Shown here: one piece after another, positions 18,957 through 31,837 of the stretch
Numbering within the stretch: position 1 is the stretch's first letter
Layout: every line of letters begins with the position of its first letter
Assembly: GCA_028551475.1 (NCBI GenBank)
Contig: CM052360.1
Location: 1,352,501-1,416,500, forward strand
DNA from: Casuarina equisetifolia
Taxonomy: Eukaryota; Streptophyta; Magnoliopsida; Fagales; Casuarinaceae
DNA: 64,000 nucleotides
Direction of reading: 5' to 3'
Translations under genes and position numbers: made by a program
Notes under the pieces: model-generated
Told to the model about the DNA's origin: nothing
The model's database searches: none
Seen by the model: the letters and a program-made list of their open reading frames with translations, nothing else

Positions 18957-21900
18957 ATGCTCAGTCTCTTCACTTTGTCTACGTCCTCGACGTCCCTCTT
19001 CCCTACCCTTAGACGCTTCTCCGGTCCAACGCTTCCCACAGGCAAACCAAGGCCTGTCTCCGTGGCCGTCGCTTGGCTTCAGAAAGCTGGCTCCGACGTT
19101 GAGTCCCCACCGTTGCCGCCCAACGTCCAGACGTTCTGGCAATGGATGCAAGACGAAGGCGTAGTGTCCGCCAAGACTCCAGCGAGGCCCGCTGTGGTCC
19201 CGGAGGGTCTCGGACTCGTCGCCGAGAGAGACCTTTCTCGGAACGAGGTGGTTCTGGAGGTCCCCAAGAGGTTGTGGATCAACCCGGACGCTGTGGCGGC
19301 CTCGGAGATTGGGAGTGTGTGCAGCGAGTTGAAGCCGTGGGTATCTGTGGCTCTGTTTCTGATTAGAGAGAAGCTGAAAAGCGACTCGCCCTGGCGGTAC
19401 TACCTCGATATTCTTCCGGAGTACACGAATTCCACTATATATTGGTGGGTTTTTTCTTCCTTCTGGTTGTGGGGTGCTTGTTTTTGGAATTCGGCGTTCT
19501 TATTGGATTTGAAAATTGTGTGGTTGATGAATGTGGTTTAATGGTTCCAGAGCAGGTCAGAAGAGGAGCTGGCTGAACTTCAAGGTTAGTGCAGTTGCTG
19601 TTTTGCATCGATGCATTAATCTTTCTAGTTCGATAATGATGTTGAGCTTAGTGCTTAAACTAACTAAAGTTTCGAAACGGAAAGCTAAAATTTTGGGTAC
19701 TTCAATCCATGCATAGCTTCATCTGCAGAGCAATTTTGGAAATGAATAGTTGACGGTGGACTTCACCTGGAAAGTTAAAGCTTTTTCAAATTGCTTCCAC
19801 GATTTGAGCGTAATTTAACTCATGATGGTTGTCGATTCACATTTGAAAAGGAAACGTTGTTCACTTGTGGATCCTCGTTTCAAAATGGAATTGTGCTAGG
19901 AGGACAGCCTTGAAAGTTTATCCTCGTTTCAAGATTATACTATCTTCATTTGAAAGTTTCTTATGTGTTCGCCAAGTTTTCAACTCATTTATTTTGTTTG
20001 TCTACGAATTAAGTTCACCTATGATTCCTCAAGTTATGTAAAGGGTAGTAATGTGGATAGATAATAGATGTTAGAATTTGAACTTTTTTTTTCTAGCATT
20101 TTCCATTCAATTCCATTGAACTGATGTTACAGGAACTCAACTTTTGAGCACAACGTTGAGTGTGAAAGAATACGTGCAAAATGAGTTTCAGAAAGTGGAG
20201 GAAGAAATCATTTCCCCTAACAAGCAGCTCTTTCCATCTCCTATAACACTGGACGACTTCTTTTGGGCATTTGGAATACTCAGATCAAGGGCATTTTCAC
20301 GCTTACGTGGTCAAAATCTTGTTTTGATTCCTCTTGTAGACTTTGTGAGTAACTTTTTCCCTTTTCATTGTAACTCCCAGTAGCAATTCCGAATTATCAG
20401 CTAATCTATTCTGTATGAGAAAATGAAACAAGATCTCCTCCTAGAATATGTCATGAATCCTAAGCGTTTGTTGTGACATTTGTGTTTTACATAACCGGAA
20501 AAAAAAAAAAAAAAAGAACAGGAAGAGATTCTCTGGAGTGTAATGGTACTGATCACCTAATTATAAAAGACATTAGTGTCTATTGATCATCTCCAACAGC
20601 TTGAAGGATGTTGGAAAACTGATTTGATAAAAGCCGCATTAGATGTACCATAGATGCATGTTAGGGAATTCCACAAAGGGTATATTAGAATCTAAATCTT
20701 GTACTATGTTCAAGCTAGTTGATTTACAAATTGAAGAGATGATGCTTGCATATCGGGCACTTGCAGTTGGAAATTTAATCTGAAGGAGGTGTCCAGCTTG
20801 ATTGAAAAAAGTGATTATGATAACAAGTCTACTTACTATTTTAAGATGTAAACCCTGTTCCAAAATCAGATCAAAAAATATTAGTTTATGCAATTCTGTT
20901 GCCACTCTCCTCTGGTGCTAAACTGCCTTTAGTTCGAAATTTAACTTCATGAAGACCTAATTATGAACAGATTAACCATAGCTCCAGCATCACCACAGAA
21001 GAACATGGATGGGAGATTAAAGGAGCTGCGGGTCTCTTCAAGTGGGATACCTTGTTTTCTCTTAGGACACCAGTTTCTGTCAAGGCGGGTGAGCAGGTAC
21101 AGTATTCAAATTTCCTATTTTTCTCATTATATCCAATTCAATTGGAATCCTGTTTATCTGAGCGCACCTCTTTTTTCCATTTATATAAATGGTGGCGATT
21201 TCTGAATCATGAGGAAGCTGGACAACATCCATGTCCAGTACACGTCTATAAATTTCTAGTCAGTCTTTGTTGTGACGAGACAATATGTGCCCAAAGAAGC
21301 GTCATCATTAGTCATTATGAATGAGGAGTGAATCGAAAAACATTGTCATTTTGATGCCCCGAAATCTGTGACATCTCCTTTTAAGTTGACATGAATAACC
21401 CCTCCTTACCATATGATTAGTTCTGATTTTATACAATTAAAGTTTGACAATTAGAAGTTTTCTCCACAGGTTATGATCCAATATGATATAAACAAGAGCA
21501 ACGCTGACCTGGCTCTGGACTATGGGTTCATAGAATCTATTGCAGATCGCAATGCTTATACTCTAACACTAGAAATATCCGAGTCAGACCCCTTTTTTGG
21601 AGACAAGCTGGATATCGCTGAGTCAAATGGTTTCGGTGAGACTGCATATTTCGACATTGTTTTGGACCGTCAACTTCCACCTAGGATGCTGCAATATCTG
21701 CGGCTAGTAGCACTTGGGGACACGGATGCTTTCTTGTTAGAATCTATTTTCAGAAACACCGTCTGGGGCCACCTCGACTTGCCTGTAAGCCGTGCCAATG
21801 AAGAGCTCATATGCCGAGTGGTGAGAGATGCTTGCAAATCTACTTTTTCTGGCTACCATACCACCATTGAAGAGGTAACTTTTATCCTTTATTTAACTTC

Positions 21901-22936
21901 TGACTAATAGTTGCGATTTGAAGTTGTAAATTGCTTCTTATATGTTGCATATATGGGATAGATGAAGAAAACAGATAACAAGTTCAACATGTCAGCACAT
22001 CTAAAAATAGATTTGATGTTAGATTCATGGGTGACATCTTGACAAGTGGAGGTGATACAACTATTGGGAAAGGAATAATTATGTTTTGTCTATCATTGGT
22101 TTTGACTCCAGTTCGATTTGCAAACTTGTGGTAGAGTTGAGTTTAATTTTTCAACCTATGGTTTAAAAGTTTTCATTTTTGATTGGGAAATGGTCCAATT
22201 GTGTTTTCTTTTGGCGCACAAGTTCACTGAATTCAGATTATGGAGTTGCTCTTGCATTTTCTGAGCTTTCGTTTTGAGACATGTGAATATTAACGATTTG
22301 TTACGGAAAGTTTACTTTGTTGGACCCTGTTTTTTCTGTCGTATATTAGCAGATTAGGTTCCACCCAACCAAAGGGGTGAGGTGTAATCACCCATGGAGA
22401 AAATATGAAATTGTACTTATCAGGGCCTCCTTGATGGATGCTATATAGGCTGTATGGGATCTCTGCTTGGTCGAATCCCACCACATGCATCACTATTATG
22501 ATATGTCATTCTATGGCGTGGTAGCTATTTCAGCCTTTAAGATGATGCTCATCGTTTAACGATACCTGAGCCTAATAAGATACAGTGATCTCCCTTGACG
22601 GAGTTGCAGGGAGCCACGATATTTGTGGAACCTGAAACTCTTGTTTAAAATTTGAGTGCAATGGTGTCTTCTAAAACCCAATTAGTCCAGATCCATGATA
22701 ACTAAATACCTATTTGATTGCAGGATGAGAAGTTAAAGGAAACAAATCTTGATCCAAGGCTAGAAATCGCTGTTGGAATAAGAGAAGGGGAGAAGAGGGT
22801 GCTCCTGCATATTGATGCGATCTTCAAGGCTCGGGAATCTGAATTGGATCAGTTGGAGTATTATCAAGAAAGGAGGCTGAAGGACCTTGGTCTATGCGGG
22901 GAGCAGGGAGAGATCATCTTCTGGGAGCCTAAGTAG
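18957..22936 (+). CDS. RBCMT: Plastid SET-domain lysine methyltransferase (Rubisco LSMT)
   Basis: Transfers methyl groups from S-adenosylmethionine to lysines of Rubisco large subunit and/or plastid fructose-bisphosphate aldolase. Exons: 18957-19444, 19556-19584, 20133-20344, 20971-21096, 21470-21874 and 22724-22936, about 490 residues, as expected. The N-terminal ~45 residues (Ser/Thr/Leu/Arg-rich, few acids) form a chloroplast transit peptide. The SET domain starts near VVPEGLGLVAERDLSRNEV and carries LWINPDAVAASEIG and FFWAFGILRSRAFSRLRG. The SAM/active-site motif NHS is at 245-247, and the catalytic Tyr is in LDYGF (303). The C-terminal substrate-binding domain ends with LEYYQERRLKDLGL and GEIIFWEPK. 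The first ATG in frame is used; the frame is open further upstream without an ATG. Residues His255, Ala262/263 and Trp268 match the type reported to methylate Rubisco. It converges with the O-fucosyltransferase gene. Confidence 0.95.
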
Positions 22937-24136
22937 TCCCAAAACTATCATTGGTACCTCAATGCAATCCATTTTCAGGAGTTCTCCAATAGGGAGAACA
23001 GAAACACCCAGTACAAGACCTGTTTATATGCTGCAGTAAACTCTCTTTTACGGTCTTAATTGGGTGTGCAATTATCCACTGGGCTTTCTTCTGCTGCCTG
23101 GTTGCTACTTGTTCCTTAAAGAACAGCAGCCTGGTTGAGCTAGAATCTTTCTTCATAGCTGATGTAACATAAGTAGCTCTTATTGTTATCACTATGCATA
23201 AAAATATCATTCCTGACCCTGGGTGGATCTAGGTTTATCTAAATCTTGATCTGTGGCATTTCACTCGTTTAAATCGATAATGTCAATTGAAATTTATACA
23301 AGCATTAAGTAAATCACTCCCTAGTGCTACTTTCATGCTTAATTGAAGTATTTAGTAAAGGGAATTTGAAGGTATGAGATGCTAAACACAGAATTTAAGT
23401 TATGGTTGATGACCACAGCATATTATGCTAACACTTCAAAGTGTTCCATTCCATATGTGTGGAATATACTCAAAACCTCCAAATAATTTGGCTCTTAACA
23501 ATTGGCACACGTTATTTTTGTAGTTCATTTAGGCGTCAAAATCAAGATTTATTTCATGTAGTTGCCTCTTAAAGTGATTTACAGACTTTCGTAGCTTGAT
23601 CATAGTCTATTTGAAGAACCCCATTTCCCTCTTAATCTAAGTGGACGCACTCGAACCCATTAATTTGCCTCATTCGATGTGAAGAAATGAAAGCCTCTTG
23701 TAAAGAGTCATTTTCTGCAATCTCAAGTTCTCAAATATGGTCAAATATTGACATCCTAAAGAGTAATTTCATGCACCATTTACAGTTCAAATAGAACCAT
23801 CTATTGGCCAGGAAGATTTCGATTCTGTTCAATATTCAGTAATCACTCAGCATGTCGGGTGAGAACATTTTGGACCAAGATATACAACATGGGGCATCTT
23901 TTAACTGTGGAAATTTAATGAAAGCCTAGAAACCAACCGAAGGAGAACAAATAAATAAATAAACAAAAAAATAATAAGAAGATAAACATTTTGACACCCA
24001 AATGGGCACTTAACTGTTTCTTTCTGCCGCTTCGTGCAAAACCTTTTGTCAAGTGCGTATACATGGTCCTAACAATGCCCTTCTCTTCTGAAAGGCACGT
24101 GACCATTCACCATATGTACGAAAAATTTCAGAGCTG
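22937..24136. other. Convergent intergenic region
   Basis: Holds the 3' ends of the LSMT and O-fucosyltransferase genes. No further gene, repeat or RNA was recognised. Confidence 0.5.
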
Positions 24137-27100
24137 TCAACTTATTTTGCTTGAGTTTCCAAGGCCTAGCAACTCATCACAATCTGTTCCCTCACAAAGG
24201 CATTCATGTGGATTTGCATAGAAGTAATCTTCCTCCTTTGGCCTGTCTGCAATAACCCGGCGTCGAGTTGGTTGTCCCATTCTTTTTTCGTGAGCTAATC
24301 GAATGGCAATGACAAACTCATTCCACGAAAGTGTTCTATTTTGATGCAGATCCAATAATTCTACAAGCCTTTTCCGATCCAGTAGGATGCTTTTTTTGAA
24401 CCCAAGATACCTGCAATATATGTAATCAGAAACGTCTGCAATAGATCTAGAAGAAGAAAGTCTGGCTTCTGTGCTGGTAAGTAAAGAAAAAGCCAGGCTG
24501 TTTATACAAACCTGCGGTGACCTTCCACAACTTTTGCCATGTTTCCATCGTAGGTTGGAATAAAAGTGTTACTGGCTACTGAAACCATAAAATCTAAAGC
24601 CGCCATTTGAGATGAATGATTCTGGAAATGTTGCAACTCCTCTGGGGCTAGCAACGTTTCCTTTTTCACCTGAAAATTATTATAGGGCCTCAGATTTTAG
24701 AAGAGTCATACATAGACAAAGATGCTAGAAGTCAATAAACTACTGTCAGGAGCTTATCATCAAAACTAAAGGAAGATGATACGTGCACTCAATGACATCA
24801 AATGTTCATCTCGTAGTAGGGCCCAACTACTTGGTGGAGTACTAATTATGTTCTCTAACAAAAATAAGTGCAGAATAAATCTTCTCACTGTTTGCAATTA
24901 TACGGTAAGGCAAACCCGTAAAGGTAAGCTTGATTATCAGCAGGTAACAAGCACCAAAAACCTAGGAAAGATTCAATGTGTTGCCACTGAGGTTGGCCAA
25001 AATCAGAGTGGTTTTTCCTACCATTAAAAGGTGATAATATCAATATCAGAATCATGGAGAAGAAAAGTAAGGCAAGATGCAGAATAGAGAGACTCACAGT
25101 CCGTGGAAATGCAGCTCTTAGAGCCACAAGTCTCCGTTCACTGCCATATATCTCACCAGCTGCAATATAAATCTGTGTGTTCTTATCAAAACCCAATGCC
25201 TGCAAAACTAATGCTGCCTCCTCTGGCGTCAGAGGACACAAGCCTTGTGTTCTCCTCTCTTCTGAAACTATCTCTTTCTCTCTCCACCAAGGATATGCAT
25301 ACCTGAATGAAAAGGTGGGCTATGATGAATAGACAATAATTTTAATCACAAGGTGGGATATACATATGAGTAAAGAGAATACTACACTTTGGACGCAGAG
25401 GATAATAAATAATTTCTCTTTTCTCTTCAAATTCAAAAAATTTTGGTTTGATTCAGAAACAAACAACGCAGGAATCACTCGTGTCACAGCAGATGGAAGG
25501 TTGCACAATTAGGCCATTTCTGATTATCCAATTGAATAATCACATACTTTGCATACTTCCCAAATGCATGTGCATTACGGTGAAGAGAAATTTCAGGTCA
25601 TTTGACCACTAAACATAATGTAATTTTCTTCCCATTTTGTTCTATGATTATGCAGCAAATATTCATTGGAAAAACTTTTACAAGTTGACTACAGCTTAAG
25701 CAAAGTGTACTTATAAAGAACATTTGGCAGGTTCTTCTATGAGCATTTCAGACAGGATAAATAAAAAAAATAAAAAATAAAAAGTTGAATCTCAAACAAA
25801 CCTCATCCGCTTGAGCTCCTCAGCTTCTTCCTCAGTGCAGCCATGAGTACAACCTGAGAAAGACAACATGTCCATCTCATATCTCAGGTGCAGTGCCACA
25901 AAAGGGCCCTTTTCTCGGAGGATATGAATCAATTTCTCCCCCAAAGTCTCAATCTGAGGAGTGAATTTCAATGACTGGAAATTAACACGACATCTGAGTT
26001 TCTGAAGATCAATTGCGATCCCATTGTTTGCCAAACGAGTATCTGTTTTGTTGAAGTGCAACACCTTATGCTTGCCAAAAAGAGGAAGAATCTGCAGAAC
26101 GGAATCTAAGACATAAGATAAGGATAGATCATCAAAATAAAGTGGATCAACTGATTATTCACCAATTTTAGCTAAGTGATAGCAAGAGGATAAAACAGAC
26201 ACAGGTTTTTCACCCCAAAATCCACTTAATTTTAGCTAAGTATCGAGGAATTTCTATTTATTCAAAGCATCAATGTCCTTCAATTGTATTCTCTTTCTTC
26301 AGTTTATTATTACAAACCAAAGTTCATAACTTGTAGTTACATTAGTGGCTAAGCACTACACTAGTAAAGACTGAAAGGAAGTTCCATTCATTCTTGTCCT
26401 TTTTGCCAGGGGGAAAGGTAGTTTGAAAGCAATGACAATACTAGTAAGAGATCAGAGACCAACTACTTTCTCTTGCTTCTATTGGTATATTAATATTCTA
26501 ACAAAATACTTATTAATACTTCCCAATGTACACATGCAGGCGTATAGACACATACTGACTAGAATTAAAGTCATCAGCAATCCTGTGATGTGTGTATCTA
26601 CAGTCCATCTTGTAAAGCAAACCTCAAAGCGGACAATCCCACTAGCCCAAGTAGACGTGTAAACACTGGAATTCAAATAAGGGATTCTAAGGAGAAACAT
26701 AAACACCTCTGAGCGTGAATTATAACCAGCAAATGGTTATCTGTCTGTAAACATTATTCAGGAAATGACAACTGAAATCAACCCATCCAGACAGATTTCT
26801 GAGATCTAACCAAAAGAAAAAGACATAACAAAGAAAGAACTAGTGCCCCTCTTGACGAAATTCATAAAAGATTCATAAAAGAAAGATTCATTCCATGTTC
26901 ATTATGTAAATGTGTTTTACAGGAGCATTGCATCACTAAATGGGATACCAGAAATTTCTTTATGCTGACTATCTTAATACTGAACAAGGTCCAAATTCAT
27001 CATGATAAACTGATAATTATCTAGAATTTAACAAAAAGTTTTCAGTGTTCGCACTATGGGATATAATATGATGGAGATAAACTCATGTGCTTTATGGTGA

Positions 27101-28804
27101 GAAGAGATAGAACCGCTGCCATTGCTTGTCCTTCAAATCATAAATTCTCTGTTCAGATATAAAGATATCAACTTTCTTTGAATAAATTACCAGTCAACAT
27201 TCGTTAATTCTCCTCATGGTCCTGATAGATTCTACATTAACTTCATAACAGACCTTTGCAAGAAAATCCAGGAGAAAAGAGAAAGCACAAGAGGAAGGGT
27301 TAAATAGGAGCTTCTCCTCATGGAAACTTTCTCAACCTAAAAAAAATAAAAATAAAAATCCAGCTTTTCTAGGGTTCATCAAGAACCTCGGTCAATCAGA
27401 TAAACAGAACAGCAAGCAGAAGTACTTTGATAACCTGATAAAAAATAAATCTACCAGTACCCTGTGAAGTTGATAAATAAACAGCCCTTTGTGAACAAAA
27501 AACAAGTAGTGAAAAGTAGACAAACCTGTTGTAAGTAATATTTTTCATTTGACCAGCTAACAGGAGGCATTTCAAGTGCAGTGACTCCATATTTCCGACT
27601 AAACTTCTTTGGCAGCCTTTTTATGATTCGAACTTCATCTCTTAGTGAATCAATGAAATGTCTCACATCAAAGATGTCCTCAAAATTACTGCCAAAATAA
27701 TGAAACGGTTAAAATTTTTAAAACAGCCACAAAAGCATAAAACTAAGTATCAGATACTGCAGAATGAATCCTAGGATTTGAGAGATAAGTCAGTTATCTC
27801 AGAACAGTGAAAACACCTAGGATCAGCCCAGAAGGATGTCTTATCAAGCTCTGGTACAATCAAAGTGAGATTCAAAAGCCGAGCAACAGTCACCATGTCA
27901 CATATCTGAAATACAAAATTAGATAAATCAACTATCCGACTACATATATATAACAAAAATGGGCAAAGAAAAGAAAAAAAGAGCACAAACCGCAGAACGC
28001 ATTTGGTTCAAGCCTCCATTGCAGGACACTCTAAGAAAACCATTACTTCTGTACTTTCCTGCACAATGTCAGGAGTTAAGATCTTAAACTCACAGGCCAA
28101 AAACCAATATCTTAACAAGTTTTGTAATCTATAAAGCATGGGATTCAAAAGCCAAAGGATTATAGTATTGAATCACACCAAAAAGATTTTCCAACCTCTG
28201 AATTAACACCCATGAACTACAAGGTGATGTATGGATGCATAAGTATTTTAGAACAACAAATGGTAGAGGCACAGCTTATGCTAATCCTAACCAAAATAAT
28301 TCCCATACTATTTTATTCTACAACCACTTAATATAGTAACATTCTTTTCCTCTAACCAATCCAAACAACAAATGCATTAATATACGTCATAGAACTGTTT
28401 AATACTAGATTTTTGTCAGCAATTCCATAGAGTCCAACTACCCCAGATATTTAATGCAGTAATAAACTGAGAGGCATTAAGTATTGACTAAATAATGATT
28501 CCTGATCGTTAATACAATAATATTATGAGATTCGGGGGCTCAAGGACTCACTCGCGGCAAGCAGAGGTGGCAGCGATCGGACCTCTTCCACGTGAACCTG
28601 AGCAATCTGGGACGTACGATTTGTAATCCCGGCCAGCAAGCGAGGGTGCCATAGCTCCCCGACCGCCACGAGCTGAACCAAGCACGTCCAAAGCACAATG
28701 CTCGAGCACACTCGGATGAACCACACCTGCAACCGCGTCCTCGGAATCACTGGAGTCGGCAGCTTATCGCACCGCACATGTACACTCTCCGATCTAACTT
28801 CCAT
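24137..28804 (-). CDS. GDP-fucose protein O-fucosyltransferase family (GT106-like)
   Basis: Plant O-FucT/DUF246 proteins are Golgi type II membrane glycosyltransferases. Exons on the minus strand: 28552-28804, 27991-28058, 27817-27905, 27688-27526, 25802-26091, 25098-25302, 24512-24669 and 24137-24410, about 499 residues. The N-terminus is a short cytosolic segment, then one membrane anchor at about 27-47 ([12 protein letters not shown]). The catalytic region has [12 protein letters not shown] (donor-binding loop), [35 protein letters not shown], the HLRYEMDM motif at 259-266 whose Arg is expected to contact GDP-fucose, [29 protein letters not shown] and [19 protein letters not shown]. The true ATG gives MEVRSES; the longer open frame upstream lacks an ATG. 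It probably corresponds to Arabidopsis At1g14020. Acceptor substrate unknown. Confidence 0.93.
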
Positions 28805-31800
28805 TTCTCCGCCGCACACCTCATCCCCTCAGACTCAACATCAATTCTCCGATTTTGCAATTTAAAACGCACTCACATTTCAAACCCAAAACTCGGAATG
28901 CTAGATAATCCCAACAATGTAGCAATCTCAGGCTGCAAGGGATCAACGAGAAGAAAACCCTAAAGACAAAATCACGAGCGTAGCACAAGAGGGTAGAAAA
29001 TTAAATAACTTTCAACAACCCACAGCACGAACCGGCAAGTTAGGTGCTTTTCGCACTGAATTCTTTCGAACTTTGCCTTTTTCCCCGAGAAAAGTCCCAC
29101 TTTTTCCACCAGTTACTTTTCCTAACAGCAAAACTCCCTGATTCCACACAAATCCCTTGTCGCTTTCCCTCCCGTTCTTGATCTTTTTTATCCCAAACTA
29201 GCAATTTAAGATACGCAGGACGATTTGGGCCTTTGAATGGACATACACCTCCGGTTCTGACGCCTCCAGTTATTCCTAAACGACTTCAAAGCCGTTCTCC
29301 CAACATCGAAATTACAGTTTAACACAATTTCGAAACTCCTACGAACGACATTCTTGGTTTTCTTTGGGGAATCCGACAAGTGTCAAGACAACAACGAACA
29401 GTTCCGAGTACATATAGCTTTTTTTTTTTCTTTTTATTCGACCAACCGAAGCAGTGCGGGAAATTTTCTTCCTTTTTTACTTGATTTCCATTCCCGTTGT
29501 CACAGGAATCTTCCCTTTCACGAAAAGATTGATATAAATGAGTGGGGCCGATATTGTGACTTGCACATTCAACGAAATTATGATCTCTAAGGAAAGCTCT
29601 TGTACCCATCACCATTTTTTGCGTGATTTGTGTGTTAATCTTCTACCCAAATCTTTATTTTTTCTCTTTTCTAAGTCAGTCTTAAAGTAACTAATAAATC
29701 TATTAACATGATATCAAAATTTATTTATTTGGTAGTTATGATTTTGTTATAATTTATGATTTGGATATATGGTCTTTAGAAATTACTCATAAAATCTTTA
29801 ACTCTTATATAGTTTCATAGAAGTGTTGAAATGTTTGTTATTACTTTCAATTTGTTAATATATTCCTATATATATGAGGAAAATAAACTTTATGTGGATT
29901 ACTTATTTGTAACTATTGAATAAGATCTAATTTTTCTTTTTAAAACCTCTTTTTAAAAGAGAAATTCTTAAATGTATAAACAGAAATCATACAAAGTGAT
30001 GGGAGATGATATTATGGAACGTGATCCATGATAAAATAATATGTTTGAAACTATATCTAATATCACATAAAAAAAAAGCTAAATTTTTCCTTCAAAAACA
30101 AAATAAGGTAATATCTTCTATAATTGTCTCACATGGCTAGCAATATGACATATTAAATAATTATTATTATTTTATATTATCAATAACTTAACTTGTCTTT
30201 GATATCATAAATGACAAGCATAACCAATTATTGGGTGAATAATAAATATTTCAAACCCTCTATCCAAAGCTCTATCCAAACCTAAAAGATAAAGACCAAA
30301 TTGTCAAAACAATCGTTTGGAATTCCTCCAAGTAAAACCCTCTCTTTGAAAACTAGGAACAATGATTCTGGCGAGAATTACTGGCGCTGGAATTTATGGG
30401 TGTTGTTTGAGTACTCTGCCGGATGTTGAAGTTGGTGCCATGGCTGAACAAAGATAGGAGGGGAGGGCTGGGTCACCATTTTTGTAGAATGAACAGAGTG
30501 GGTCACCATGCCACAGCTTCAATGCCTCTACCAGTTCCAGCAAAGCCATTATTAGCATTTGGTGTCAGGTTTTCAGTGTCTGCATTTTCTGGTTCTTGAC
30601 TATGAGTCTGCTGCAAGGCCCACTCCACCCTGAAAATACCACTTTCTGGTCAGTTCAATTCATGGAGGAAAGTTTATGCAAAGTTTAAGGAATAATGGGT
30701 TGAGGAGTACTACTTCATTGATTATATTACAGGGTCTAGAAAGGAAGGTGAACGAAACTTGCTCAAAAGAGATGCACGAGTACAAAAGTGTTGGCAACCA
30801 CTAAAGATAAATTTGCTCATTAAAAAAATAAAAGAGTGGGTTGGTGAGAAAATTTGATTGGATAGGAAGAGGTTTATTTATGATCAACAAAATTTGACTA
30901 TAGGGGCTTGGGCAGGGCTAAACAAAAATCAAGTTTATTATACCTTCACACTTTATATTTTTTTTATTTTTCTTTTAGATTTCTTGTTTAAGAAAACTCC
31001 TCCAAAACAGGCGTATGCCACTATTTGTGGCGAGCATATGATGTTCTTTAATAAAATAATAAATAAAAATCAAGTTTATTATATTTTCACACTTGTGTTT
31101 GGATTAAAAGTCACATGTCAAGGTGATTTTTTTAATTTTTCTTTTTCGTTTACTTTTTAAACGTGTCAACAAAATCATCAAAATCTATTAAAAGTACTTC
31201 ATTCATTTTTTAAGATTATTCAAAATTTCTCCCATTACATAATCTTAAACCATACCTTGATACCACTTGTGAAAAGATTAATATAAATATGTGATAAATA
31301 AGTATGAAATAAAATAAACATTAAGAATTTACGTCGTTTATAAAACAAGTATTTTGAGTTTGAATTCCTTCAATTGTATTTTTTGATTCAACTTAGCATT
31401 GTATTTATAATGACATTGTTAGTCTAGAATGACATTATATTATAATAAAAAATTAGAATCCCCAAGAACTTTCATAGGTTATAATAAACGTTGTATTAAA
31501 TATTATTCATGAATTTCACCCACATATAAAATTATCATTTTATTCGTACATGTAATTTTAACTCCAAATCTAATAAGAAGGGCCCAATTATAAATCCACG
31601 AAGCCAAACCTTAACGGGCCCAAGCCCATCAACCCACGAAGATCCCGCTCCATCAACCAAACAGTCAACCATATTACGCGTCCAGACCAATCAAAATCCA
31701 CCACGTCGCGTTACAAAGACGAATACAACCATTTTCTGTTTCTGTCTGTCTGTCTCTTCTCCTAAACTCAGATTCATCTTTGCCTCAAAAAAACAGGCCG

Positions 31801-31837
31801 AAAAATTCTCTCCGGCGAGGAAGCTGACCGGTTCGCC
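28805..31837. other. Divergent intergenic region between O-FucT and p24
   Basis: About 3 kb of A+T-rich sequence with the two divergent promoters at its ends. Around 30360-30880 there is a somewhat more G+C-balanced stretch with short protein-like segments (for example SRKEGERNLLKRDARVQK) in broken frames, perhaps a gene or transposon remnant that I cannot name. Near 30920-31090 the phrase AAAAATCAAGTTTATTATA with a following TTCACACTT-type segment is repeated about 150 bases apart. Confidence 0.4.

Noticed and set aside
28805-28819. Longer N-terminus for the O-fucosyltransferase
   Set aside because: The frame is open but begins at GTG; the first ATG is at 28804.
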